Shown here: piece by piece, positions 1-10,372 of the stretch | Numbering within the stretch: position 1 is the stretch's first letter | How the letters are laid out: the number at the start of each line of letters is the position of its first letter | From: Vicia villosa | Lineage: Eukaryota; Streptophyta; Magnoliopsida; Fabales; Fabaceae | Length of the DNA stretch: 64,000 nt | Direction: 5' to 3' | NCBI RefSeq assembly: GCF_029867415.1 | Contig: NW_026705404.1 | Location: 1-64,000 of the forward strand | Notes under the pieces: generated by a model | What the model saw: only the letters and a program-made list of their open reading frames with translations | Told to the model about the DNA's origin: nothing | Databases searched by the model: none | Translations under genes and position numbers: made by a program

Positions 1-568
1 AGAGGTCTGCAGCATTCTTTCCAAATAGATCTTGTCCTCGGAGAGTCTTGAGTTCCTTCAGCATTTGCAGAAACTGTTCTTGGAACTCGTCCAATCTTTC
101 ATACACGCCAGCATCCTCACTTGGAGCGTGATGATATACTTGTCCGCCCTGCGGGGGAAAAGTATGCATAATCGGTCGTGGAGAAGCCATGACAGCAGAT
201 CTTGGTATCTCAGCATTCTGTTGTGCGAAACCCATTGCCGTTGCTCTTGGAACTTCAATTTCCAGAGGTTTGTAACCCTCCGGTGGACGCATATCCATGG
301 TGACTTTTGGAGCTTCAGAAGCTGGAGGTATGTACCCTTCTGGAGTAAAGTTATACGGCATGCCCCAAGGTCGATCAGGCGGCATGGTATACTGAGGAAT
401 AGGAGTAGAAACAATCTCGGAAACCACAGTCCTTTGCGGTTTTTCTGGCGTTGGTCGATTCTGCGCAACTACCAGGGCTTCTACCATACTATTGAGTCTT
501 TCAATAGTACCTTTGAGAGTATTAATCTCTTCTCTGAGTTCTTCATTCTCTTGCTCAAAGTCTTCCAT
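1..568 (-). CDS. gag: gag N-terminal part of Ogre-like element (partial)
   Basis: The minus strand is open without a stop from an ATG at 568 to the window edge, about 189 codons. The first 35 or so residues are charged and heptad-like (starting MEDFEQENEELREE), suggesting a coiled coil. Next comes a proline-rich stretch with MPPDRPWGMP and YIPPASEAPK, and then EFQEQFLQMLKELKTLRG near the edge. This is the layout I know from N-termini of legume Tat/Ogre Gag proteins, whose capsid domain would follow off the window. The reading frame lies 292 bp downstream of ORF1, as expected. Nothing indicates a break in the visible part; the assignment to Gag rests on position and N-terminal character. Confidence 0.75.
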   Translation of the reverse strand, partial: MEDFEQENEELREEINTLKGTIERLNSMVEALVVAQNRPTPEKPQRTVVSEIVSTPIPQYTMPPDRPWGMPYNFTPEGYIPPASEAPKVTMDMRPPEGYKPLEIEVPRATAMGFAQQNAEIPRSAVMASPRPIMHTFPPQGGQVYHHAPSEDAGVYERLDEFQEQFLQMLKELKTLRGQDLFGKNAADL

Positions 569-860
569 TCTTTTCTTGCGACTTGAACGAGTGTTGTATG
601 GATGAGACAGCTTGAAAGTCTTGGTTCACCTCCTTCTCCCCCTCTCTTTCTGGAGAAAGGAAAGTGACTATTAGATCCGCGACAATTCTCGTGTCAGTGC
701 GTACGACTAAAGCGATGAATGATATGCAATTTAAGTTATTATTTTTCAAGGAAACACCATAATTACGTTATGAAACATCAAACTTTTATTAATTAAGCGA
801 AAACGCTGTTTTTTACACACTTTGAAAAAGGGAAATACAGAGAAACTGAGAGAAAGGACT

Positions 861-2297
861 CTAAAACTTTGGTGAAGAGCCGACTTCACGTTCTAACATC
901 TTCTTCTGTTTCTTGAGCTGAGCGTTCTCTGACGTGAGCTGATCGATGATCCAGGAAGCAGGAGGGATATGATGAGAAAGTGACGTTTGTGTCACTTGTC
1001 GATCGAGTACTTCAAGTAACTCATCCTTCCTTCTTAGGATGTTCTGAATTTCAACATTTTCCGTGTTGACAATTCGATACTTGTTCCTCCAAGCATTCCT
1101 TTCTTGGCATACCTTGTTTAATGCCGCTTGCAGTTTTTCAACATCGGTGGAGAAAAGGTAAATTGGTTCCCTTAGGGGAATAGGTTCTTGATGTTGATAT
1201 GGCATCCTGAGCTTGAATGCTCTGACGCGTACCCATTGTAGGTAAGGATTCAGGGAGATGCAAAGATGTTTTCCTAACAATCTTCTCCCTTTGCTGTGAA
1301 CAAGACGCCAGGCTTGGACAATTTCCTTCTTCAACATGTTGCCATGATCGTCGATGTTCTTGAAGAACAGACCCTCCAATTGGATGTTACTTGGTATATT
1401 TTTCATGGGATAGCCGTATTGACGACGGGCTAAAACTGGATTGTAACTGATTCCCCCCTTAGTTCCAATAAGGGGTATGTTGGGAAAATTCCCACAACTG
1501 AAGATGATCTTGGTTTCGTCGTTGTCAGGACTACACCAATCAATGTCTGTATGAGTGAGAGACATGATTTTCTGTGACCAGTAAAGGCCATCCCTCATAT
1601 TCCAGAAAGTGCTAGACTTTGGCAGGTGTGAAACGAACCATTCGTATAACAACGGTACGCAGCATGTGATTAATCCTCCTCGCTGCAGGTTTCTTGAATG
1701 CACAGAGTGATAAGCATCCGCAAGCAAGGTTGGAACTGGATTTCCAATCAAGAAGATCTTAATTGCGTTGATGTCGACGAAATCGTTAATGTTAGGGAAC
1801 AAAAACAATCCGTAGATAAGCAAAGCCAAGATTTCCTCAAAAGCGCTCATATCTTGGATGCTGACGAAGTACCGAGCTTGATCAAACAGGAATTTGGAGG
1901 GCAATCCTTGAATTCCTCCTCTACTCACCATATGAGTTCTGATGTCGACTACGTTCAAAGGAGTAGTTGCAGCAATGATAATGTCGTCAGGATTCTTTTC
2001 CAAACCGGAGTACGGATCTTGCGCGTACACGGGTATTCCAATCAGACGAGAGTACTCCTCTAACGTAGGCATGAGCTGATAATCTGGAAAGGTGAAGCAG
2101 TGGTACGTTGGATCGTAAAACTGTACCAAGGTGGGAAGGATCCCATCCACCATGTTGGTATTGAACAAAGGCAGAAGTTTTCCATACTTCTCCTTGAAAG
2201 CCTGGGGGTTGACCACCAGTTTTCCGAGCTTTCCCAGTTCCTCGACCTGGGGGATCTTGAAGGTGTATTTCCTAGCTCTCTTTCTTCCGTAATCCAT
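861..2297 (-). CDS. ORF1 protein of Ogre-like element, unknown function
   Basis: An intact ORF. I prefer the ATG at 2297 (MDYGRKRARKYTF, 478 aa) over the in-frame ATG at 2348, because the extra 17 residues look like leader sequence. The protein shares several blocks with ORF1 of the second Ogre at 55502-56950: FYDPTYHCFTFPDYQLMPTL, AIKIFLIGNPVPTLL, and a GGISYNPVLARRQYG block. The family resembles plant proteins of a domain of unknown function related to the plant mobile domain (I think DUF7745, from memory). The last 120 or so residues contain charged heptad-like segments, so a C-terminal coiled coil is likely. No catalytic motif is recognisable. It lies between the PBS and gag, as in known Ogre elements, where its role is also unknown. 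Confidence 0.85.
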   Translation of the reverse strand: MDYGRKRARKYTFKIPQVEELGKLGKLVVNPQAFKEKYGKLLPLFNTNMVDGILPTLVQFYDPTYHCFTFPDYQLMPTLEEYSRLIGIPVYAQDPYSGLEKNPDDIIIAATTPLNVVDIRTHMVSRGGIQGLPSKFLFDQARYFVSIQDMSAFEEILALLIYGLFLFPNINDFVDINAIKIFLIGNPVPTLLADAYHSVHSRNLQRGGLITCCVPLLYEWFVSHLPKSSTFWNMRDGLYWSQKIMSLTHTDIDWCSPDNDETKIIFSCGNFPNIPLIGTKGGISYNPVLARRQYGYPMKNIPSNIQLEGLFFKNIDDHGNMLKKEIVQAWRLVHSKGRRLLGKHLCISLNPYLQWVRVRAFKLRMPYQHQEPIPLREPIYLFSTDVEKLQAALNKVCQERNAWRNKYRIVNTENVEIQNILRRKDELLEVLDRQVTQTSLSHHIPPASWIIDQLTSENAQLKKQKKMLEREVGSSPKF

Positions 2298-3093
2298 AAT
2301 ATAGATCCTTAATTCCTTTCTCCGTTTCTCTCTTTCTATGAAGTTCAAAACGTTCGTTATTTAGTTTCCTTGAAAAACGACTCGAAAAAAGACTCTTTTT
2401 TGTTTTTAGTTGTTTATTAATGAATGATGCATGAATGCATGAATGCACACACAAGAGTTTTAAACAAACATGGCGTTGAAGGGTATAGTGGTCATGAAGT
2501 CAAAACGCAATCCCCGCCCCAATGGTAAACTAAGGTTAAGGATTTTTGTACCTGTAGAACGGGTTCTAGGGGTCTCAGAGTTTTTGCTCAACCTTAAAGA
2601 TACGTTGATTGGTATCTATAAGAGAGTTTTCTCCGAGTGTAGTATCTGCGTGACAATTACTTCCGTAATCACCGCTCTACGTCCTAAAAAAGGCTTTAAG
2701 TGGGGTTAATGTGTTTCTAGGTCCTCCTGGTACAAATCAGTCTCGGAATGCAGTGGCGCAGTTAATCACAACCAGCCAGGCAAATCCCAAGAGTAGACTT
2801 GGAAACCAAGATTAGAGGGCCTTCACCGGGAAGACATCCTCCATCCTATCTTATGTTGCACTCAAATCCGGGTATAGGATTTCTCACCACAAGGGGGAAT
2901 CAAGCCCTTTCCCGATACAGAATAAACAAAATAAACAAATATAAATGCAGCAAACACATGAAATGACACAGAGGTTAGGCAGGACCTCTCTTGTTTGAGG
3001 GGGAATTTGGCATCCCTAATTCCTCATTGGGGCTGGACCAGCAACAGGTCAACCATTGGTTTGGATGAAAAACCAAGGTTTTTAACACTTATA
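2298..3093 (-). other. 5' leader between PBS and ORF1 of the left Ogre-like element
   Basis: About 0.8 kb of non-coding DNA. It contains a copy of the motif TTCACCGGGAA (2822-2832) that recurs four times inside the adjacent LTR. The small plus-strand ORF here (2470-2709) has no recognisable protein features and I regard it as chance. Confidence 0.7.
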
Positions 3094-3111
3094 TCCCCAG
3101 CAGAGTCGCCA
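3094..3111 (-). other. primer binding site, TGGCGACTCTGCTGGGGA
   Basis: Eighteen bases, six bases inside the LTR end, identical to the PBS of the second Ogre at 57662-57679. The sequence fits the 3' end of a tRNA ending in ...CCA. Ogre elements are reported to use tRNA-Arg; I could not align it to a tRNA here. Confidence 0.85.
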
Positions 3112-3639
3112 TTTTTCTGTGGTGTCGTTTTCTTTTACCTCCCCGTTTCACTTGGGAGGACGGCACGCTAAACCCTTCACGCGAAATTTGGAAGGAGAAT
3201 GCGCCCGTGGTGGGATGAATTTTATTTCAGTTCTTCCTACGATATCACACGAACTTTCTTATTTGTCCTACGAGTAGGAAAGGGGAAAAAAGATCTCAAC
3301 TAAACCCTAGGAGTTTGCTAAGTGTGGGGATTTCACCTAGACTAGAAATTCTGGAGTCCGGGAGGTCGGTTATACATAGGGAAGTGTTTAAACACCCTAC
3401 ATATCTGTAGTACTCTACAGGAACCTTCTCTGTGTCATTTGTGATTGTGTTTATTGCTAAAGATTGGGAAAGTTTCTCCTTTGTGTTAGGAGAAGGAATT
3501 GAATTGATTTGAAAAGACAGACAAACAGACAGACTGACTATTTTTGGTATTTTATTAGCTCGCTGAGATTCCTTGTGAACCTCATGCCTACATATCCCTA
3601 GTGGAAGTCAGAGCTTAATGTAGTTCGGGGAACTAACTA

Positions 3640-5400
3640 GGGAAATTAATGTTTTTGGTGCCTTGCTTGAAGCTCAAGGTTGAAGCTTGGAATTAAATCT
3701 CTGTTTACAGTAAAGAGACATGAAATTATCTCTACAGAGAGGTATTTGTACTATTCTACCACAAACATTTTAAGGAGTGACAGAATAACTGAATTCATTT
3801 CATTCAAGAGGGGGACCTTACTTGTGTGTGCACGTATGCCAGTCAGATGCCTCTTAAATGAAAGAAAGATGCTCGTCCAAATTAGGGAAAGTGTACAAGT
3901 CTGGGGATGTGCCAGAGCATGTCTTTCAGAGTCCTAAACGGGAGACTTTGATTGAAATTTGAGATTGAAATGTTTGTTTGTTTGAATGTGGTAGAGTAGT
4001 AAAAATATCTCCCTATAGAGATAAGCTATGTCTATCTACTGTATAAAAGATTTGACTTTAGTTGGCTTGTATGAGGCCCAAGCTTGAGGCTTTTTGATTG
4101 ATTTATTAATTATTGACTCTGGGAGATGACTCCACTGGGGATTAATTACATGATATTTTTGTGTTCTTTACAAAGCCCAGAATTGAGGCTGACTCTACTT
4201 AGGGAGACTCTATTTATGTGCCTTGTACAAAGCCCAAGGTTGTGGCTGACTGCTGAGGATAATTAAATGAATGACTCTATTTTATGTGCCTTGTACAAAG
4301 CCCAAGGTTGTGGCTGACTGCTGAGGATAATTGAATGAATGACTCTATTTTATGTGCCTTGTACAAAGCCCAAGGTTGTGGCTGACTCTAGCTAGGGAAA
4401 ACATTATTTTCTGCCTTGTACAAAGCCCAAGGTTGTGGCAGATTCTTAAATAAACTGAGTATGGATGACTCTATGGGGAAAAGATCCTAGGTGTTAGGAA
4501 TCTTTGACACATGAAAGTATGGTTTATCTGCCTTGTACAAAGCCCAAGGTTGTGGCTACTGAATGATGAAGGACTCACTGGGGAGACTCTATTATCTGCC
4601 TTGTACAATGCCCAAGGTTGAGGCTGACTCTTGACAGGGGAGTTTTATTGTTTGGGTGCCTTGTATGAAGCCCAAGGTTGAGGCTAACTATTTTTGTTGG
4701 TTTTGACTCTACTGAGGAGGTTTTATTTATCAAAAGACTGTTTTTCTTTGGAAGCTAACCCTTTCCAGGGATTTTGACTCAGCTGGTGAATTTGTCTGTT
4801 AAAAGACTGACTTTATCATGTTTTTGGAGGCTGACCCTTTCCAGGGGTTTTGACTCTTTTTGGGGAAATTATCTCCTAAGAGAAATGAATCTTTATTTTT
4901 TGACATTTTTTATTAATTGACTTTGGAGGCTAACCCTTTCCAGGGGTTTTATTGAAATGAAGGAATGTGTGGAAGCTAACCCTTTCCAGGGATTTTGTTG
5001 GAATGAATGGCAGAAAGATTATCTAATGGAGACTTCTTGTTTAAAGCCCAAGATGAAGGCTGACACATGCTGAGGATGATCAAACATGGATCCTAGACTC
5101 TGCTAAGGAAGATTGATGAAGATAAGGGTGACAGAGACTGTCCATGTCTCTCATTCCAAAAGGTGTACTCAATGCAAAATTGAGACAAACTTAGCTTGTT
5201 TAAAGTCTGGTTTAAATTGGAAGAAACTCACCAGGGTAGGCTAAAAGGTGGCTAAAGACCTGTTCCTATGTTTATAAGAAACCTGATGGGTCCTTGTATA
5301 CAAGCTCAAGAGGAAGCTGGAAATGCTTTTAAGAAGCCTGTGGGTCCTTGTACAAAGCCCAAGAGGAGGCTAATCGAGGGTCCTTGTTATAGCACAAGAG
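3640..5400. repeat. degenerate tandem modules inside the left LTR
   Basis: A module with the core CTTGTACAAAGCCCAAGGTT, followed by GTGGCTGACT or GAGGCTGACT, recurs about ten times, mainly at 4060-4690 and again at 5040 and 5290-5380, with irregular spacing of about 70-130 bp. A second module, GCTAACCCTTTCCAGGG, occurs about five times at 4750-5000. Interspersed GACTCTACTxxGGGGA phrases suggest that a compound unit has been amplified and eroded. Confidence 0.75.
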
Positions 5401-6514
5401 AAAGCTATGTAGTTTTGAACTTATTTTGGCTCTAAGCAAATGGGTAAGAGGTTTCACCGGGAATAATTCCTCTTTGGGTGGATGTGTCCTATTATTTTGG
5501 ATTCTAAGGTTTTTGCCAAGATGTTTCACCGGGAATAATTCATCTTGGGGGTTTGAACTACAGATCTCTAATTAGGAAAGAGCCTTCACCGGGAAGACAT
5601 TCTCAATCCTAGGTCATATTCCTATAATATATATATATATATATAGTTTAACTGTCCTAAGGTTTATACTCAAACGTAGTTCTAAACTAATATATGCACA
5701 GTTTATATTTTGACAGTAATTTAAATTAAGACTGTAAATTGAAAGCTTGTAAAGCCTAACCTGGATGGAGTGGAGGCCTTTGAAGAAGTATGTACAGAGC
5801 CTCAACAGTAATTTTTGTTGTTTTGTTGATAACAGTTGAATATATATATGATAAACAGTTAATGATTTTTGAAAACAGAAGAAGTGAAGATGGACAAAGG
5901 TCACATAGGTATCTGAAGAGTTTCACCGGGAATAATGCCCTTCAAATACCAGAAGAATGTTTTGAAAACAGAAAGAAGATTTTGAAAATACAGTTTTGAA
6001 AACAAACTAAGAAGAGAAGGTTTTTGGGACTTACACTCTATTAGAGGCCCAGTACTTTACAGTACTGGTGTAAAAGCAATTTGAAAATGATTTGGAATGA
6101 TACAAGGTTTTGTTGTTTGAAAACCTTAATCATCCGTTTAATTAGAGATTGAAAACAGTTTTGAATATTGACAAAAGTCAACTTAATCAAAGTAAAAATA
6201 AAGATTTTTACTTAATTAAGACCTAAACAATTAGGGTTTTATCATAAACTTTATTTACAAAATGATTAGGTTAAAACAAAATGAATATATGTATTTAAAG
6301 TATTTAAGAAAACACTTGAAACATACTATTTTAAACCTAATAAAAATATATGAAATAAATAATATTTTTATGATTTTTTTTATTATTCACAAAATAGGTA
6401 TATTAAATGATAAGTGTGTGAAAAATGAAGTGAAAATAAATTAATTTGATAGGTTAAATAAATATGTGAAGTTTGTGAGAAAATGAAAGAATTTGTGTGT
6501 TAAAAAAGATAGTT

Positions 6515-6590
6515 TTGGCCCTTGGAGGGTTTGAACCCACGCCCTCTAGGTCACACACTCAAAACAAACACCACTGAGCCAACGCGCGTG
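6515..6590 (-). other. tRNA-like sequence in LTR (degenerate)
   Basis: Minus strand: an A-box-like TGGCTCAGTGG (6571-6581) and a B-box-like GGGTTCAAACCC (6528-6539), spaced as in a tRNA. No clean cloverleaf or intact acceptor stem, so it is a tRNA-derived relic and not a working gene. Confidence 0.5.
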
Positions 6591-6667
6591 TGGTGATAGT
6601 AACTTGCATTCATTTGGTTATGTTTCAAAACAACTAGTAAATCATTGAAAAATAAAAGAATCAAAAA

Positions 6668-6745
6668 GTCTGGGGCGAGGGGGATTCGAACCCCAGACTT
6701 GAGGCATGATGAGACTAAGGGCGTATGGGAGGCCACTAGGGCAAG
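6668..6745 (-). other. second tRNA-like sequence in LTR (degenerate)
   Basis: Minus strand: a good B box, GGGGTTCGAATCC (about 6682-6694), and a weaker A-box-like TAGTGGCCTCCC on the 5' side. It follows the first tRNA-like sequence by about 90 bp. Confidence 0.4.
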
Positions 6746-7694
6746 TTTGTTCAGTCGTTTAAGGAACGCATACCATTCAAAATAAAATAAACTTTGGCCC
6801 CAGATTCAAATTTTGCGCGCCATGGCCATAGTCATCTTCTTCCTCGAGCTCAAAGATTTTCAAAATCCTAACTCTCTGGTTTCTCAACTAAATGACATGA
6901 TGTAAACATCAATCTTGTTCTAAATTTCCTCACGAATCCAGATATGTAACTAACATTTATTTATATGAACTATAGCTACCTAATTTCTCAGAAAACTCTA
7001 AGAACATATAAACCCTAAATTTGAAATTAAATGACAAACAAGATGAATAAATGCAAGATGATAGAGGGTTTTCAATCCTCTGATGATGCTAAACAAGATA
7101 GAATCGAGCTTTAACTCAGTGAGTGCTTAAATTAAAGAGGTGAAGTTCAGAAACTTACCTCTGAAAATGGAGGTCGTGAGGATGATTGAGAGCACCTGGG
7201 TTTGAATGAATGATCTCAATAGCTTCCTTGAGACTCAATGATGCTAACTGAATGCTTATTGGAGCTTGAATCCTCCTGAATTGCTCTATGGACCTCCCTC
7301 GATTTCAGCTTCAAGTGAACATGGAGGTTGTTGAATTTGGAGTTACAGATGAGCTGCAGCCATCTGGTTAGCTTCACTATGACCTGAGGAGTGTGCCTGG
7401 ATGATTGGCTTGACTTGAAACCTCCTGAATCACTCTATGGACCTCCAACTACAAATGCTCCAAAGTGAGAGCAACAATGGTGTTCCTCTACTTACAGAAG
7501 TGATCCAGGTGCTTGGATCACCTCAAATGACCTCCCTTGAGATGTTAGAATGCTCACTTTCCAAAGATAAGCTCTGGTTTGAAGAAATCGATTCTTCTTG
7601 CCAAAGAACTTTGAAAAACAATGAACATGAGAAGAGAAAGAGAAAGCAAGGAATATGGTTGCTTTGGTGTCTTTTTTGAATGAGAATGAGGCCA

Positions 7695-7704
7695 CTATTT
7701 ATAG
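7695..7704 (-). promoter_or_regulatory. candidate TATA box of the left Ogre-like LTR
   Basis: CTATAAATAG, about 1.5 kb inside the LTR start. If used, R plus U5 would be about 4.5 kb. Assigned on sequence alone. Confidence 0.4.
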
Positions 7705-9232
7705 GCAAATGTCTCAGTACTGATTGGGAGAGTGAGCTTGCTTAGTGAAGCAAGTTTGGTTTCTTAGCTATGAAGAAATTTCAAAGAATATCCAAGTGTG
7801 ATCATTGCATTTTCGAGCCACCTCCCCTATCCATTGATTCTATCTGATCTTAGGGGACAATTCAGATGCAAAGTGAGCTCTAATTGGTTGGTGAGAAGAT
7901 TCCTTGGGTGATTCATCAATTTGCCATAAATTCACAAAAGTAATCATTACATAATCACATGTTCTTGTTTTTAGAATCTTCTTCAATTCTTATGGCATGG
8001 TGAAAATGAATGCATGGCATGGTTTCAGACATGTTATGGGTCGTGTAGCATCCATTAGTGAAGCAAAATGCACAAAATTGCAAAGTTCCAATTTGCACAT
8101 GACCTATAATTTTACTTCATGAGGCCAACTTTGAACAAGCATAACTCCTAGCTCAAATTGAATTTGGAGAAGGTTGAACACAATTTGGAAAGCCCTAAAC
8201 ATCTACTTCAAATCACTAGTTTATGTCTTCTTCAGAATCATTTGGGAAATTTGTGAAAAATGAGCCCAAAGTTGGATGAAAACTAGGTTAAAACACTTAG
8301 AAAATTTTCTAAGTGTTTATGACCTAAAACTTCAAAATCTCCAAAACCCTTAAATGGTTGATCTTTTGAAAAAAGTTCCTTTGTAAGATGTTGTTTTATT
8401 TTGCAAGATCTACAACTTTCATGTTGGAAGTTTTTTGAGTTGTGTAGGTGAAATTTTGAGTTCTCACCATGCCCTCAAAAACCCTAATTCCCGACTTTTT
8501 GCTCCTTGATGAATTTCTTTGAATTTCTTTGGTCAAATGACTTTGACATCCATATATTGATGATATTGATCTTTGAAAGTCATTTTTTGACCAAAAACCT
8601 TAAAAGTCAATGATGATCCCACACAGTTGACTTTTCCTGACAAAGTGAATTTTTTGGGCTTTTGTGAAGAAACAAGATCTTCTCCTCAAATGAATGATGT
8701 AAATGGATTATATTGAGGTAGTAGAGATTCTTGAATCATGTATTGAGTTTTGGATCCATGCCCTGATTAAAAGTCAACCATCCTGGTGAATTAGGTCAAA
8801 AACCCTAATTGTCGACCATATGAAAATAATGACTGTAGACTTTGAATTGGGGTGTAATGTCCAGTGGATCCTGTCATATGAGTTATTTGTAGATGATTGA
8901 TGTCTTTGAATGATCCCCTGGGGCTTTTTAGGGTTTCCCAAAGGTGATCCCTGATTTTAGTCCTTGATAGGCTCCAAACCCTAGTCTGTTGATCTAAGTA
9001 ATCCTGTACTTAGATGACTGGGTGTCTTAATCAATCATAGGTGTAATAATGAGGATTTTGAGTCTTATGATTGTATTAGAGACTAATCCCTCTATTGATT
9101 GATCCTTTGCCTGAGTTTTCTTGTCTTTGAACACCCTTGATTGAATGTTAGGCTGTCCTAGGTACTTACTTTGACTTGATGAAAATCCTAAAGATATGTC
9201 ATCTCAGGGGGGTCAAAAATTAGGGTATGACA

Positions 9233-10372
9233 GGTGGCTGCCACCTCCATCAAAGTCACAAAGGATCCTCATCCATCACAATCCTTCCTGAAGGACGAAC
9301 ACTCGTGTTGAACTAACTGAACGTAGGACTGGAGAACATCACGAAGAAGGGGTGGGTTAAGTAGAATTTGAGCCTTTATCCTTTGTTTCTTAAACCGTGA
9401 ACCCGGCCACGTTACAACCCTCAAAAGTCCTAATTGAAGCAGGGTTCGTTCCGAAAGCATACAAACTGTAAAATCATGTCCGACTGACTCCTAATGTTGC
9501 TGTGTCATTTGTGTTAGTATCAGTACAACATTTTGACAAATAAAAACCTTTTCTTCTGAGATTAACATATGCATTGCATTCTCATTATCTTTTTCAAAAC
9601 AGAATTGTCTCTAATATGAAATTAAGTACTTGATACCGAGGAAAGTTCAACATTGAAATTCCATCGAGTAATCTTACAAAGGCAAAGGTTGGTCTTCCAC
9701 TAAGCAAATATCTGAAACATCCATTAGGTGGAATAGTTCCTTTCAATCTGGGGCATCCATTCCTTGATCAACACTGGGGCAGACCATTACCAATCTCCAT
9801 GATCCAAGCACATCAGAATTCCATCTCAAAAGATCTTACAAGCTGGGGCAAGATAGAAACGAGTCATTTCTTCATCTTCAATCAAGTGTCAGATATCGAG
9901 ACAAGTGTTGAGGGGTCAAGCCAAACACCTCACCTTCACCAACGATTTCACAAGCAATGACTTTTCCGCAAGGACACACTCCATTCACTCCTTGTATCCC
10001 GGAAGCAATCATTTCATTCATAATCATACATACAGCATGCATAATCATTGCATTTTCATTATCATTTCACCCGCATGATCCAATCATCAATAAAGCAGGG
10101 GCATCCACCTCACCTTGAATCTCAAGCAGAGTGTCAGTACTCCACTTAATCTATTCCTCACACAAAGCAGAAACCCTAACAATCAATCAGTACACTGCAT
10201 ATAGAAATCATTGCATTGCATCTCCAGAAGTGCATTAGATAAATCAAACATTACATGTGAAGCATAAGCCAAATTACTCATCAGATGAGGTCCCTACAAG
10301 CAATCAATTGATATTCCACTGGATCACTCAGAGTTACCATTGTGGTGTCATCTCCCATAGTCAATCATGGTC
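9233..10372 (+). other. 3' untranslated region of element A, before the minisatellite
   Basis: No coding ORF. The stretch around 9400-9440 (GAACCCGGCCACGTTACAAC and AATTGAAGCAGGGTTCG) is of the kind found downstream of integrase in Tat elements, as far as I recall. The rest shows nothing recognisable. Confidence 0.5.

Larger units (their letters stand above)
1..9232 (-). mobile_element. Ogre-like Ty3/gypsy (Tat) element, 5' part, cut by window edge
   Basis: Read on the minus strand, the order is a 6115-bp LTR (9232 to 3118), a primer binding site, a leader of about 0.8 kb, ORF1 (2297-861), and the start of gag (568, open to base 1). ORF1 upstream of gag, a very long LTR and a PBS TGGCGACTCTGCTGGGGA are hallmarks of the Ogre group of the Tat lineage. 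The LTR ends in the canonical TG...CA, and the five bases to its right (GGTGG) are the predicted target duplication, whose partner lies off the window. Protease, RT, integrase and the 3' LTR are not in the window. The element sits in the 3' region of another gypsy element (9233-15933). Confidence 0.88.
3118..9232 (-). repeat. 5' LTR of the left Ogre-like element (6115 bp)
   Basis: On the minus strand the LTR begins TGTCATACCC at 9232 and ends ...CACCACA at 3118, directly before the PBS. The start matches that of the Ogre2 LTR (TGTCATACCCC). The segment GGTCGGTTATACATAGGGAAG (split as GGTCGGTTATAC and ATAGGGAAG) near its U5 end also resembles the Ogre2 and solo LTRs. It contains degenerate tandem motifs (3640-5400), two tRNA-like sequences and a TATA-like box. 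Short ORFs inside it (for example near 5614, 7437, 7492) have no protein similarity I can see. Confidence 0.85.

Noticed and set aside
32..586. 184-codon plus-strand ORF at the left edge
   Set aside because: Antisense shadow of the gag frame on the minus strand.
6515..6745. Functional tRNA genes
   Set aside because: Box A and B are present, but no full cloverleaf or acceptor stem could be drawn.
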